Shown here: piece by piece, positions 26,616 to 35,240 of the stretch
Numbering within the stretch: the first letter of the stretch is position 1
Layout: each line of letters starts with the position of its first letter
Assembly: GCF_022200785.1 (NCBI RefSeq)
Contig: NZ_CP087585.1
Coordinates: 3,410,001 to 3,474,000, forward strand
DNA from: Pedobacter mucosus
GTDB taxonomy: Bacteria > Bacteroidota > Bacteroidia > Sphingobacteriales > Sphingobacteriaceae
Reading direction: 5' to 3'
Length of the DNA stretch: 64,000 bases
Program-made: the position numbers and the translations under genes
Notes under the pieces: model-generated
Seen by the model: only the letters and a program-made list of their open reading frames with translations
What the model was told of the DNA's origin: nothing
The model's database searches: none

Positions 26616-26642
26616 GACATTCACATCCGGTAGTATAATTTT

Positions 26643-26676
26643 AAACAAGTTGCTTAAAACCAACTTGTTTTTTTTT
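26643..26676 (+). terminator. intrinsic terminator of the nitroreductase gene
   Basis: AAACAAGTTG and CAACTTGTTT enclose an 8-nt loop and are followed by further T residues; it starts 27 bp after the stop codon. Confidence 0.85.
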
Positions 26677-26808
26677 GCCTTGCTTTAGGCATTTTGGTTT
26701 CTAAAAAATCACCATACATTATGTAAAAAAATGTTAAACATGCATACAAATTCGATGCAGTATGTATAAATAGATATATTTACCATATTAGTTTTTAATT
26801 TCCAATTC

Positions 26809-29535
26809 ATGAAGATTTTTAAGGTATCGTTTATAGTTATTGCACTTTTATCTATACTACATTTTACTTCATCGGCACAAACCGATACCATTAGCATAAA
26901 TACTATAATTAGTAAAACAAACAAAGTATTAAACGATTTTCCTGCTGAGAAAATTCACCTTCATTTTGATAAACCTTATTATGCAGTTGCCGATACAGTT
27001 TGGTTTAAAGCTTACGTTACTGAAAATCAAAATTTCCTTTCGGGCATAAGTAAAATCATATATGTTGATGTTATTAACCAAAACGATTCGCTTATTCAGA
27101 CTCTAAAACTTCCTATAACTGGAGGATTAGCAAACGGTAATTTCCCATTGGACCAGGTAAACTATAAACAAGGGAATTACCACATTAGGGCTTACACCAT
27201 GTGGATGCTGAATTTTGAAAGTCCAGCTTATTTTAACAAAACTTTTTTTGTTGGTGAAGCCATTGATAAGGAAGTTAAAACGCATGTATCTTATAAAAAT
27301 TTATCTACCGATAAGCAAGAAAAGATTGATGCTAGAATACAATTTAAGGACGCGAATAATAAGCCATATGTTAATAAAAATGTTAGCTGGCAAGTTGTTA
27401 CCAGCTTTACTGTAATAGCAAAAGGAAGGGGAACCACTGATGCAAATGGCTATTTAACTATTTCGATGACTGCCAACCAAAAGGCAGAATACCAGTTACA
27501 AAAAGGAGAACTGATTACCAGCATTAATACAACTGAAAAGGATGTAGCAAGCAGCACATTTCAACTCCAAAATGCCATTATTAGTAAAGATTTTCAATTG
27601 TTTCCGGAAGGCGGAAAACTTGTTGCTGGCATAACCAATAAAGTTGCCTTTAAAGGCATTAAAAGTGATGGTTTGGGCATTGGTTCAAAAGGAACCATTA
27701 GCGATAACGACGGTAAAACATTGGTAACTTTTACCGATCAGCATTTGGGTATGGGATCATTTAATATGATTGCCGAAACTGGAAAAACCTATAAAGCAAA
27801 TGTTACTTTTACTGATGGCACAACTCAAATATTTGATTTACCGGCAGTAACAGCAGCAGGAATTTCGATAAATATAGAAAATAGCAACGCAGAAAACATT
27901 GCTGTTAAAATTATTGCCAATGATGAGTTTTTTAAACTTAATGAGGGGAAAAAATATTACCTAATAGCGCAAAGTAAAGGTGTTATCTGTTACGGTGCAC
28001 AAACGGCATTAACTACCAAAGAATTTAACACCACAATTTTGAAATCAAAATTTCCTGTGGGAATTGCTCAATTTACGCTTTTTGAAGAAAATGGAACGCC
28101 ATTAAATGAAAGACTTGTTTTTATTCAACATAAAAATAATTTAACGCTTACGGTAAGTAGTCCGTTAGCCAGTTATGGTATTAAGAAAAAAGTCAAAATA
28201 AATCTTTTAGCGAAAAAAGACGGTGCTCCTGTCGAAGGCAATTTCTCTGTTGCCGTTATCGATGAAACGAAAGTTCCATCAAACGAAGATGCCTCTACAA
28301 CAATTTTAACCAGTCTTTTATTAAGTAGTGATTTAAAAGGTTATGTAGAAAAACCAAATTATTACTTCAATAATACCGATGCAAAGAAAGCAGCTGACTT
28401 AGATGTTTTATTACTAACACAAGGTTATCGCAGTTTTAGATACCCAGATATTATTAAAGATAAAATACCAAAGTTTACATTTTTACCAGAGCAAGGAATT
28501 GAAATTTCCGGAATTTTAAGAATGACAAATGGTATACCAGTAAGAAAAGGTGCTTTGTTATTAACCATCCCTGATAAAAGATTTAATTTAGAAGGCATAA
28601 CAGATCCAGTTGGAAATTTTAAATTCCAAAATTTAGTGCTTAATGATTCATCAAAAGTAACCATTAGTGCAAAGTATAACGTGAACTATAAAAGCATGGC
28701 AATAAGTGTTACTGGCGTTCCTGTGCCAACGTTAAGCAGGAATTTTAGTAGTGCAGAGGAGGTTTTAAATATAGATAGCGCTATGACTACTTATTTGGAT
28801 AATAGTAGAAAACAATATGCTTATTTACACACTTTGAAAGACGTAACGATCAAAGCTGCAAGTGTTCCGAAGGTTAGTCATAAAGATTACCCTGCATTAA
28901 CTGGACTTAGTCAAATAGCAGATCATGAAATTTCGGGCGATAGATTAACGGGTTGTAATTTGCTTATAAATTGCTTACAAACCATGATGCCTGGTGTCAC
29001 ATTTGTTGATAATCAATTTTATGTTAGCAGAGATTATAATGCGGGTAACAAGACTCCAATGGCTGTATTTATTAATGGAATGAATGTGGACGTTAACCAA
29101 ATTAACACCTTAACTGCAAATGATATCGAATCAATCGAAATCTTTCTACGGGATGAATTGGGATTGGTTAATCGTGCCTATAATGTTAATGGTGTTATTG
29201 TTATTAACCAGAAAAAAGCGCCAAAAGGAACAAAAATTTCTAAAAGCCAGTTAATGGATATGTTGCCAAAAAATTATGAGGTTACCTTTTCTCCACAAGG
29301 TTATAATAAAGAAAAACAGTTTTATTCCCCTAGATATGACGTTGCTGCGAACATGAATCGTAATGATTTAAGAACCACCATTTATTGGAATCCAAAGGTA
29401 ATTACCGATGCTGCTGGCAACGCGTCTTTCGAATTTTATAATGCCGATGGCAGAGGACAGTATAAAGTAATTGTAGAAGGGATTGATGGTAGTGGGAACC
29501 TAGGTAGGTCAATTTTCAAATACTCAGTTAAGTAA
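26809..29535 (+). CDS. secreted MG2-type protein with a TonB-plug-like domain
   Basis: A 908-residue exported protein (signal MKIFKVSFIVIALLSILHF). Residues about 45-150 match the macroglobulin-like MG2 pattern common in Bacteroidota (EKIHLHFDKPYYAVADTVWF, then FPLDQVNYKQGNYHIRAYT). More Ig-like strands follow to about 560. Residues about 570-640 resemble a carboxypeptidase-regulatory-like domain. Residues about 700-800 read as a TonB-receptor plug-like fold (NLLINCLQTMMPGVTF; DIESIEIFLRDELGLVN; GVIVINQKK), without a following beta-barrel. The end (NASFEFYNADGRGQYKVIVEG) is another Ig-like strand set. The role is unknown; the family is thought to work at the cell surface. Confidence 0.7.
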   Translation: MKIFKVSFIVIALLSILHFTSSAQTDTISINTIISKTNKVLNDFPAEKIHLHFDKPYYAVADTVWFKAYVTENQNFLSGISKIIYVDVINQNDSLIQTLKLPITGGLANGNFPLDQVNYKQGNYHIRAYTMWMLNFESPAYFNKTFFVGEAIDKEVKTHVSYKNLSTDKQEKIDARIQFKDANNKPYVNKNVSWQVVTSFTVIAKGRGTTDANGYLTISMTANQKAEYQLQKGELITSINTTEKDVASSTFQLQNAIISKDFQLFPEGGKLVAGITNKVAFKGIKSDGLGIGSKGTISDNDGKTLVTFTDQHLGMGSFNMIAETGKTYKANVTFTDGTTQIFDLPAVTAAGISINIENSNAENIAVKIIANDEFFKLNEGKKYYLIAQSKGVICYGAQTALTTKEFNTTILKSKFPVGIAQFTLFEENGTPLNERLVFIQHKNNLTLTVSSPLASYGIKKKVKINLLAKKDGAPVEGNFSVAVIDETKVPSNEDASTTILTSLLLSSDLKGYVEKPNYYFNNTDAKKAADLDVLLLTQGYRSFRYPDIIKDKIPKFTFLPEQGIEISGILRMTNGIPVRKGALLLTIPDKRFNLEGITDPVGNFKFQNLVLNDSSKVTISAKYNVNYKSMAISVTGVPVPTLSRNFSSAEEVLNIDSAMTTYLDNSRKQYAYLHTLKDVTIKAASVPKVSHKDYPALTGLSQIADHEISGDRLTGCNLLINCLQTMMPGVTFVDNQFYVSRDYNAGNKTPMAVFINGMNVDVNQINTLTANDIESIEIFLRDELGLVNRAYNVNGVIVINQKKAPKGTKISKSQLMDMLPKNYEVTFSPQGYNKEKQFYSPRYDVAANMNRNDLRTTIYWNPKVITDAAGNASFEFYNADGRGQYKVIVEGIDGSGNLGRSIFKYSVK

Positions 29536-29647
29536 TTTTGCCTTGTTTTTTTAATACCAATGAATTTTTTCGTCTGCAGTTGGATTTGATATTGTATCTA
29601 GATTTGAAGAATTAGCTAATTTTTATAAACCAAGAAACACGATCGAT

Positions 29648-29727
29648 CGTCATGCTGAATTTATTTCAGCATCTTTTTCCTATATGTGTTCATCTTATTT
29701 AGATGCTGAATCAAGTTCAGCATGACG
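29648..29727. repeat. 80-bp imperfect inverted repeat
   Basis: Arms CGTCATGCTGAATTTATTTC-AGCATCT and AGATGCTGAATCAAGTTCAG-CATGACG fold into a long hairpin. It lies between the ends of two convergent genes. Repeats of this look (CATGCTGAA...TTCAGCATG) are often dispersed in Bacteroidota genomes. Confidence 0.7.
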
Positions 29728-29760
29728 GTAGCACTAAAGCAATGTTTTCAAATCCAAAAT

Positions 29761-29807
29761 AACCCTCGGTCTGTGTTCTAACCCTCGGTCTGTGTCCTCA
29801 CAGACCG
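29761..29807. repeat. 19-bp tandem repeat ending in a hairpin
   Basis: AACCCTCGGTCTGTGTTCT is directly followed by a second copy with one change, and then CACAGACCG, which pairs with the CGGTCTGTG of the second copy. The hairpin is followed by A residues, so it is not a terminator for the plus strand, and it ends 16 bp from the dehydrogenase stop codon. Confidence 0.65.
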
Positions 29808-29822
29808 AAAAAAATCAACCAT

Positions 29823-30779
29823 TTATACCTGATACGGCAAAGAATCGCCTTTCAATCCAGCAACAATATTCTTTACAATAATTTGTGCCATTGCATTTCT
29901 AGTTTCTTCAGTTGCCGAACCAATATGAGGTAAAATAGCAACGTTATCCATATTTAATAGCACATTATCTTTTTGCATTGGTTCAGGGTTAGTCACATCC
30001 AAACCGGCTCCCCAGATAATTTTCTCCTCGAGTGCTTTAGTTAAATCTTCTTCATTGTGGATTCCACCTCGTGCAGTATTTATGAAGATAGAAGTTGACT
30101 TCATTTGCTTAAAAACATTCAAATTAAATTGATCTTTTGTTTCTGGCGTTAAAGCCGTATGCACTGAAATTACATCGCTTTGTGCCAATAGCTCCTCAAA
30201 AGAAACATATTTTGCTCCTATTTCTTTTTCAGCTTCATTATTTCTGCTTCTATTATGATAAATTACTGGCATTTGATAAGCGCCAATACACTTCTTTGCC
30301 ATCTCTAAACCAATCTTACCCAAACCGAAAATACCTAACGTTTTACCATTAAGTTCAATTCCTAAATCGGGAGTTGGTTCATAGTTTTTCCATTCGCCGT
30401 TTATAATTTTTTTATGAAGATAAAATGCCTTTCTTGATACCGCAAGCATAAGTAAAAATGCAGTATCAGCTGTGGCACCGCTTAAAACGCCAGGCGTATT
30501 TCCAATTTTAATATTTAATTTTTTCGCTTCTTCTAAATCAACCTGATCATAACCTACTGAATGTAAAGCAATCACCTTTAAATGTTTGCAGGCTTGTAAA
30601 AATGCTGCATCAATTTTATTCGGTCCAACGCTAATTAAACCATCTTGATCCTGACAAGCAGCAATCAATTCTTCTGCAGTAATTTGTCTTTTCTCGCTCC
30701 ATTGCGTAATGGAAACATTATTTTCTTCGAGTTCGTTTAATCCGACTTGTGCGATGTTTCCGCTTAAAAATACTTTCAT
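29823..30779 (-). CDS. D-isomer-specific 2-hydroxyacid dehydrogenase
   Basis: A 318-residue cytosolic NAD(P)-dependent dehydrogenase. The Rossmann fingerprint is LGIFGLGKIGLEMA (about 146-159). Catalytic residues are the Arg of INTARGG, the Glu of NPEPMQ and the His of LPHIGSAT. The pattern fits glyoxylate/hydroxypyruvate/2-ketogluconate reductase-like members. It lies 46 bp after the DUF4249 gene on the same strand and may be its last co-transcribed gene. Confidence 0.9.
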   Translation of the reverse strand: MKVFLSGNIAQVGLNELEENNVSITQWSEKRQITAEELIAACQDQDGLISVGPNKIDAAFLQACKHLKVIALHSVGYDQVDLEEAKKLNIKIGNTPGVLSGATADTAFLLMLAVSRKAFYLHKKIINGEWKNYEPTPDLGIELNGKTLGIFGLGKIGLEMAKKCIGAYQMPVIYHNRSRNNEAEKEIGAKYVSFEELLAQSDVISVHTALTPETKDQFNLNVFKQMKSTSIFINTARGGIHNEEDLTKALEEKIIWGAGLDVTNPEPMQKDNVLLNMDNVAILPHIGSATEETRNAMAQIIVKNIVAGLKGDSLPYQV

Positions 30780-30825
30780 CCTAGTTTAACAATTTAATTA
30801 TTTGGCTGTTTGTATTATTTAAATA

Positions 30826-31629
30826 TTACTTTACCGTAACGTTCAAAACCTGAAAAGTATGTGCACTGAAATAACCCAATGCATTATTTGAAATGTTGGA
30901 TGTTGGGTTTGCAGGTGTTGTTCCTTGATTCGGACCACGACCAGATTGCTCATTTAAAGCATACCAATAATCGAAAATATTTGAATCGATACACTCCATT
31001 TCAACCTTTATTTTATCGTCGGTATTAAGTTCATCACTGTCATTATCATTATTTGCTTTAAAAAAAAGCTGAATCCGTAGCTGATTTCCATTTGTCAGAC
31101 GATCATTCGATACATAAAATCGTTGCGAAAGAATATCATTAACATAAAGATTAAAGTGATAAAAATTCGTTTCATTTATGGGATCAACCAAGTAAGCGGC
31201 GGCGGTTTTGCGTACATTTCCAAAAAATGAATTATTGATAACGCCAATCGAATCTAGTGGTACATTGTTGGGCATTTTTGAACTGGCGCTATAATTATTA
31301 CCTTCAGCAAGCACACTTAAAGTGTAGGTTACGCCCGCAATGCCACGCATTCTATTGGTATATATACCTGGAGAAGTTTCGGCGAATACATAATTATTTC
31401 CTCTACTATCTGTTACTTTAACGGTTGCATTACTCACTTTTGGAAAAACATTTACATCACTATAATTTACAGTTTTAGTAATTTTAATTTGCTGATCAAT
31501 TAACTTATCAGTGATTTTTCCTTCAATCACAAGTTGTGGTGGCGCATTATCTGTATCAACTGAAATAATTTTTTTGCATGAGGAGAAACAAAAACTCAAA
31601 AGAAATAAATATATTAGTGGTTTTTTCAT
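30826..31629 (-). CDS. DUF4249 lipoprotein
   Basis: A 267-residue lipoprotein (lipobox CFSSC) with the DUF4249 pattern: QLVIEGKITDKL near the N-terminus, KVTDSRGNNYVF, GVTYTLSVLAEGNNYSASSK and the C-terminal FDYWYALNEQSG. DUF4249 proteins almost always sit directly after a TonB-dependent receptor and probably act as its surface lipoprotein partner. Here the gap to the receptor is 4 bp. Confidence 0.85.
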   Translation of the reverse strand: MKKPLIYLFLLSFCFSSCKKIISVDTDNAPPQLVIEGKITDKLIDQQIKITKTVNYSDVNVFPKVSNATVKVTDSRGNNYVFAETSPGIYTNRMRGIAGVTYTLSVLAEGNNYSASSKMPNNVPLDSIGVINNSFFGNVRKTAAAYLVDPINETNFYHFNLYVNDILSQRFYVSNDRLTNGNQLRIQLFFKANNDNDSDELNTDDKIKVEMECIDSNIFDYWYALNEQSGRGPNQGTTPANPTSNISNNALGYFSAHTFQVLNVTVK

Positions 31630-31633
31630 GTGA

Positions 31634-33955
31634 TTAAAATTTAAAATTCCAGGTTATAGAAGGGATAAGCCCAAATAAAGAAGTTTGCTCCGCGGCCGTT
31701 CTACCAGGATCATTTGGGTCGGTTATGAACTCTATAGAATATGGATTTTTTCGTGCTAAAAGATTATAAATTCCAAAGTTCCAACTAGAATGGAACCTTC
31801 CTTTATTTCTACCTTCCAATGTTGCACTCACATCTAGTCGCATATTGTAAGGCATCCTTCCGGCATTTCTCTCGGTGTAGTAATAAGCTGTTTGTCCGTT
31901 AATGGTATATTTTCCTGCCGGAAAAGTGACTGCATTTCCGGTACTATAAATAAAACTCGAAGAGAATGTCCATCGTTTGTTCATGTTGTAAATTCCAACT
32001 ACTGATACATCATGAGTTCTATCTTGCCGAGCAGGAAAATAATTTCCATTATTAAGCGAGGCAAATTTTCTTTCTGTTTTTGATAAGGTATAACCTACCC
32101 AACCATTCAATTTACCAAACTTCTTTTTAAAAAAAAGCTCCAAGCCATATGCTCTTCCTGAACCATACAACAGCTCTGATTCTACATTTGAATTGGCAAG
32201 TAATTGCGCTGCGTTTTTATAATCTATCTGATTTTGCAGCCATTTATAGTAAACCTCGCCAGATAATTCGTAAGTATTTTCATCAAGATTTTTAAAATAA
32301 CCCAAAGCAACTTGATCAGCAATCTCAGGCTTAATATTATTGCTGCTTAACACATATTGATCTGTTGGAGAACTAGAAGTTGCATTTGTTAAAATGTGAA
32401 TATTCTGTGTATTCCTGTTGTATGATGCCTTAATTGAGGTTTGCTCATTAAACAAATAACTAACCGAAAAGCGAGGTTCGAGGTTTAAATAATTTTTATA
32501 GAATTTTCCATCACTTACATTTTCTGTTGAAATGATATCTCCAGCAGCACTATACAAACTAAAATTACCAGGACCCATTAAAGAAAACGCTGCTAAACGC
32601 ACACCATAAAGAAAATTGATGTGCTCGTTAACTGCCCATTCATCAGAAATGTAAGCTGCAGATTCTATACCGTAACGCTTTTCTTGTGCAAGCGAATTAA
32701 CTTGCGATTCCTGGGATGTAGTAATATCAATTGGAGAAATACGATGCTGAGTAGCATTTAATCCAAAACGAAGAATATGTTTATTACTAAAATATTGAAA
32801 ATCTTCCTTGAAATTAAAATCTCGTACCAGCGATGTTGCTTTAAAATTCGTAGCATCATTTAACAACCTAACGGTATAATTGTAATTGTTGTAGATAAGC
32901 GAGGTATTTGAAAATAATCGATCGCTAAAAATATGGTTTAACCGAATAGTGGTGGTTACATTTCCCCAATTATTTTCAAAAAGATCCTTTACGCCTATAT
33001 TATCTTTCCCAAAATAACCCGAAATATAAATTGTATTTCTCTCATTGATTTTGTAATTCGCTTTAACGTTTATATCATAAAAATTAAGCGTACTTCCATT
33101 AATAGATGAATCAGGAGAAGCCTTTAAAAATAAATCAATATAGGTTCTTCTAAAACTCACCATAAAAGATCCTTTATCTTTTATAATCGGTCCTTCTGCT
33201 TTTAAACGCGAAGCAATTAATCCGATACCGCCTTGAAATTTAAATTCTTTGTTATTCCCATCGTCCATTTTAACATCCAAAACCGATGATAAACGACCTC
33301 CATATTGGGCTGGCATTCCACCTTTATATAAGCTTACATCTTTAATCGCATCCGCGTTGAAAGTAGAAAAGAAACCTAATAAGTGGGATGAATTATAAAC
33401 AACTGCTTCGTCTAAAATGATTAAATTTTGATCCGCAGCACCTCCACGCACATAAAAACCAGTATTGCCTTCACCGCCAGATTTTACACCCGGCAACAAT
33501 TGAATGGTTTTTAAAATATCTTTTTCACCCAATAAAACCGGAATTGAATTAAGCGATTTCATATCAATTCTTTCCAAACCCATTTGAGCACTTTTTACAT
33601 TCTCATTTTTACGATTGGTAGCATTAACTGTAACCTCAGCTAAATCATTTGCGGTTTTAAGTTCTTCATTTAGCTTCGTATCTGTATTTAAATTAATGGA
33701 TTTAGTTACCGATAAATATCCTGTATAGCTGATGGTAACCCGGTAATTTCCAGCAGGTTGCGTTACCGCGTAATAACCATAAGCATTCGATAATGTTGCT
33801 GCCGTTGTAATACCGACTATTTTTATGGTTGCGCCAATTAAAGTTTCACCGGTACTCGCATCGCGAATGGTTCCACTTAAGGTAAATTTATTTTGAGCAG
33901 AAATTGAGGAGCATAATAGAAAAGAAATTAAAAACAGGAAGAGAAATCTCGGCAT
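31634..33955 (-). CDS. TonB-dependent outer-membrane receptor paired with DUF4249
   Basis: A 773-residue receptor with a signal peptide. A carboxypeptidase-regulatory-like domain (about 23-110, GTIRDASTGETLIGATIKIV) is followed by a plug (about 120-225; LGEKDILKTIQLLPGVKSGG, GFYVRGGAADQNLIILDEA) and a beta-barrel to the C-terminus (ending SITWNFKF). The shorter barrel and DUF4249 partner set it apart from SusC proteins. Substrate unknown. A candidate -7 element lies 30 nt upstream, so this pair probably has its own promoter separate from the cytochrome gene before it. Confidence 0.9.
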   Translation of the reverse strand: MPRFLFLFLISFLLCSSISAQNKFTLSGTIRDASTGETLIGATIKIVGITTAATLSNAYGYYAVTQPAGNYRVTISYTGYLSVTKSINLNTDTKLNEELKTANDLAEVTVNATNRKNENVKSAQMGLERIDMKSLNSIPVLLGEKDILKTIQLLPGVKSGGEGNTGFYVRGGAADQNLIILDEAVVYNSSHLLGFFSTFNADAIKDVSLYKGGMPAQYGGRLSSVLDVKMDDGNNKEFKFQGGIGLIASRLKAEGPIIKDKGSFMVSFRRTYIDLFLKASPDSSINGSTLNFYDINVKANYKINERNTIYISGYFGKDNIGVKDLFENNWGNVTTTIRLNHIFSDRLFSNTSLIYNNYNYTVRLLNDATNFKATSLVRDFNFKEDFQYFSNKHILRFGLNATQHRISPIDITTSQESQVNSLAQEKRYGIESAAYISDEWAVNEHINFLYGVRLAAFSLMGPGNFSLYSAAGDIISTENVSDGKFYKNYLNLEPRFSVSYLFNEQTSIKASYNRNTQNIHILTNATSSSPTDQYVLSSNNIKPEIADQVALGYFKNLDENTYELSGEVYYKWLQNQIDYKNAAQLLANSNVESELLYGSGRAYGLELFFKKKFGKLNGWVGYTLSKTERKFASLNNGNYFPARQDRTHDVSVVGIYNMNKRWTFSSSFIYSTGNAVTFPAGKYTINGQTAYYYTERNAGRMPYNMRLDVSATLEGRNKGRFHSSWNFGIYNLLARKNPYSIEFITDPNDPGRTAAEQTSLFGLIPSITWNFKF

Positions 33956-33985
33956 ACCTAATAAATGTTATAAAAAATAGGAATT

Positions 33986-33993
33986 CAAATGTA
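33986..33993 (-). promoter_or_regulatory. candidate -7 element (TACATTTG) for the TonB receptor/DUF4249 unit
   Basis: Exact TAnnTTTG match on the minus strand, 30 nt before the receptor's ATG and within the 53-bp gap after the cytochrome gene. Confidence 0.4.
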
Positions 33994-34008
33994 CGAATTA
34001 CAACCTTC

Positions 34009-35223
34009 CTAATGTAAAGCGTTTTTATTTACCTGATCTGAATAGATTGCAATATGGTGAGACCTTAATAAATAAGGACTTAAATAGTCATTTCCGGCTT
34101 GCTGAAATGAAATAAGTTTTGATGATTCTTTAGGCATATGACAATCAATGCAGTTGATACTAACTGAACCTTTTGCTAAAGTTATTTTACTATGATTAGT
34201 TGTTTTATGGCAACTAATACAGCGTTGCGAGTAAACGGCCATATTGCCTTTTATACTTTCGTGCGTGTTATGACAAGATTGGCAAGTCATATTTTCGCTT
34301 TTCATATAACAATTACTACCAGTTAACAAGGTAGTTTGATTTCCATGAACATCAGGCGTTCCTCCTCCAAAACCTACAAAATCTTGCTGATAATAACTTG
34401 CTAAATCGTCACCCAGCTTAAATTTGAAAACAGATTTTAAGGATGTTAATGTGTTTCCAGAATGGCATACTCCGCAGGCATCCATCCTCTGTTTTCTACT
34501 TAAATTTTTGAATAAAGTAATAAATTTTGCTGTTTTCTCTTCTGGGTTTTCCATATGAAAAACGACATGTTCTTTCCCAGGTCCGTGGCAACGCTCACAG
34601 TCGATTCCGTAAATAACAGATCCCTTTTCTAATTCTTCATCAGTAGAAAAAGTAGATTTTTGAGTTAGTTTTTTCTCGATATAAGAGCCATGACATTCGA
34701 AGCAGCGACTTGTTATTAGTCGATTATAATAAACGGCATTTTTTGGAAAACCCGGACTATTTGCCCAATTATTAATAGACGAAAAGTAAGACAATGGAAG
34801 CTCGTAAAGCTTTTTACCTTTCCAATAACCATAAGTAAAAGCCTTTTCACCGGAGCCGAATGCAATGTCAAACCGTTCGGCTTTAACTTTTAACCCATCA
34901 TTATAAGCAACCTGAAAAATTCCTTTATCTGATTTTTCGATTTTAACTTTCTGATGTTTATTAAATGAAAATGAATTAGAATCAGAATCGAATACCTTCA
35001 ATAAATCTTCATCAACTACAGGTTTTGAAGTTAAGCCATGGGTACTATGGCTATAATTCTGACTTATATCACTGTGGCATTTTACACAAGTTGCAGCTCC
35101 AGTATAATTTTCGCCACGAATATCTTTTGGAAGTTTTGAAGCAACATTCATGCATCTTGAAAGTATTATAATTACAATCCAAATTGCACAGAATACAAGC
35201 AGTAAACGTTTATAGCCCCTCAA
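34009..35223 (-). CDS. seven-heme c-type cytochrome (cytochrome c554-like)
   Basis: A 404-residue exported protein starting at TTG (35223) with a hydrophobic N-terminus ending in a possible lipobox (LSRC). Seven CxxCH heme-binding motifs are seen: CVKCH, CFECH, CERCH, CGVCH, CQSCH, CISCH and CIDCH. The first is in GAATCVKCHSDISQNYSHST, typical of the cytochrome c554/multiheme doublet families. Hemes are attached in the periplasm and such proteins move electrons there or at the outer membrane. No oxidoreductase domain is fused. It starts 17 bp after a GH5 gene within a glycan-degradation run, which is unusual. The role is unknown. Confidence 0.88.
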   Translation of the reverse strand: MRGYKRLLLVFCAIWIVIIILSRCMNVASKLPKDIRGENYTGAATCVKCHSDISQNYSHSTHGLTSKPVVDEDLLKVFDSDSNSFSFNKHQKVKIEKSDKGIFQVAYNDGLKVKAERFDIAFGSGEKAFTYGYWKGKKLYELPLSYFSSINNWANSPGFPKNAVYYNRLITSRCFECHGSYIEKKLTQKSTFSTDEELEKGSVIYGIDCERCHGPGKEHVVFHMENPEEKTAKFITLFKNLSRKQRMDACGVCHSGNTLTSLKSVFKFKLGDDLASYYQQDFVGFGGGTPDVHGNQTTLLTGSNCYMKSENMTCQSCHNTHESIKGNMAVYSQRCISCHKTTNHSKITLAKGSVSINCIDCHMPKESSKLISFQQAGNDYLSPYLLRSHHIAIYSDQVNKNALH

Positions 35224-35240
35224 GTTAAATATTTGGTTAC

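Noticed and set aside
26709..26924. 71-residue hydrophobic open frame antisense to the start of the MG2-type gene
   Set aside because: It is the reverse complement of a signal-peptide region plus its AT-rich leader; hydrophobicity follows from composition.
29761..29815. Possible terminator for the dehydrogenase gene
   Set aside because: The hairpin is followed by A residues on the plus strand, and on the minus strand the T run precedes the stem, so it lacks terminator geometry in either direction; kept as a repeat.
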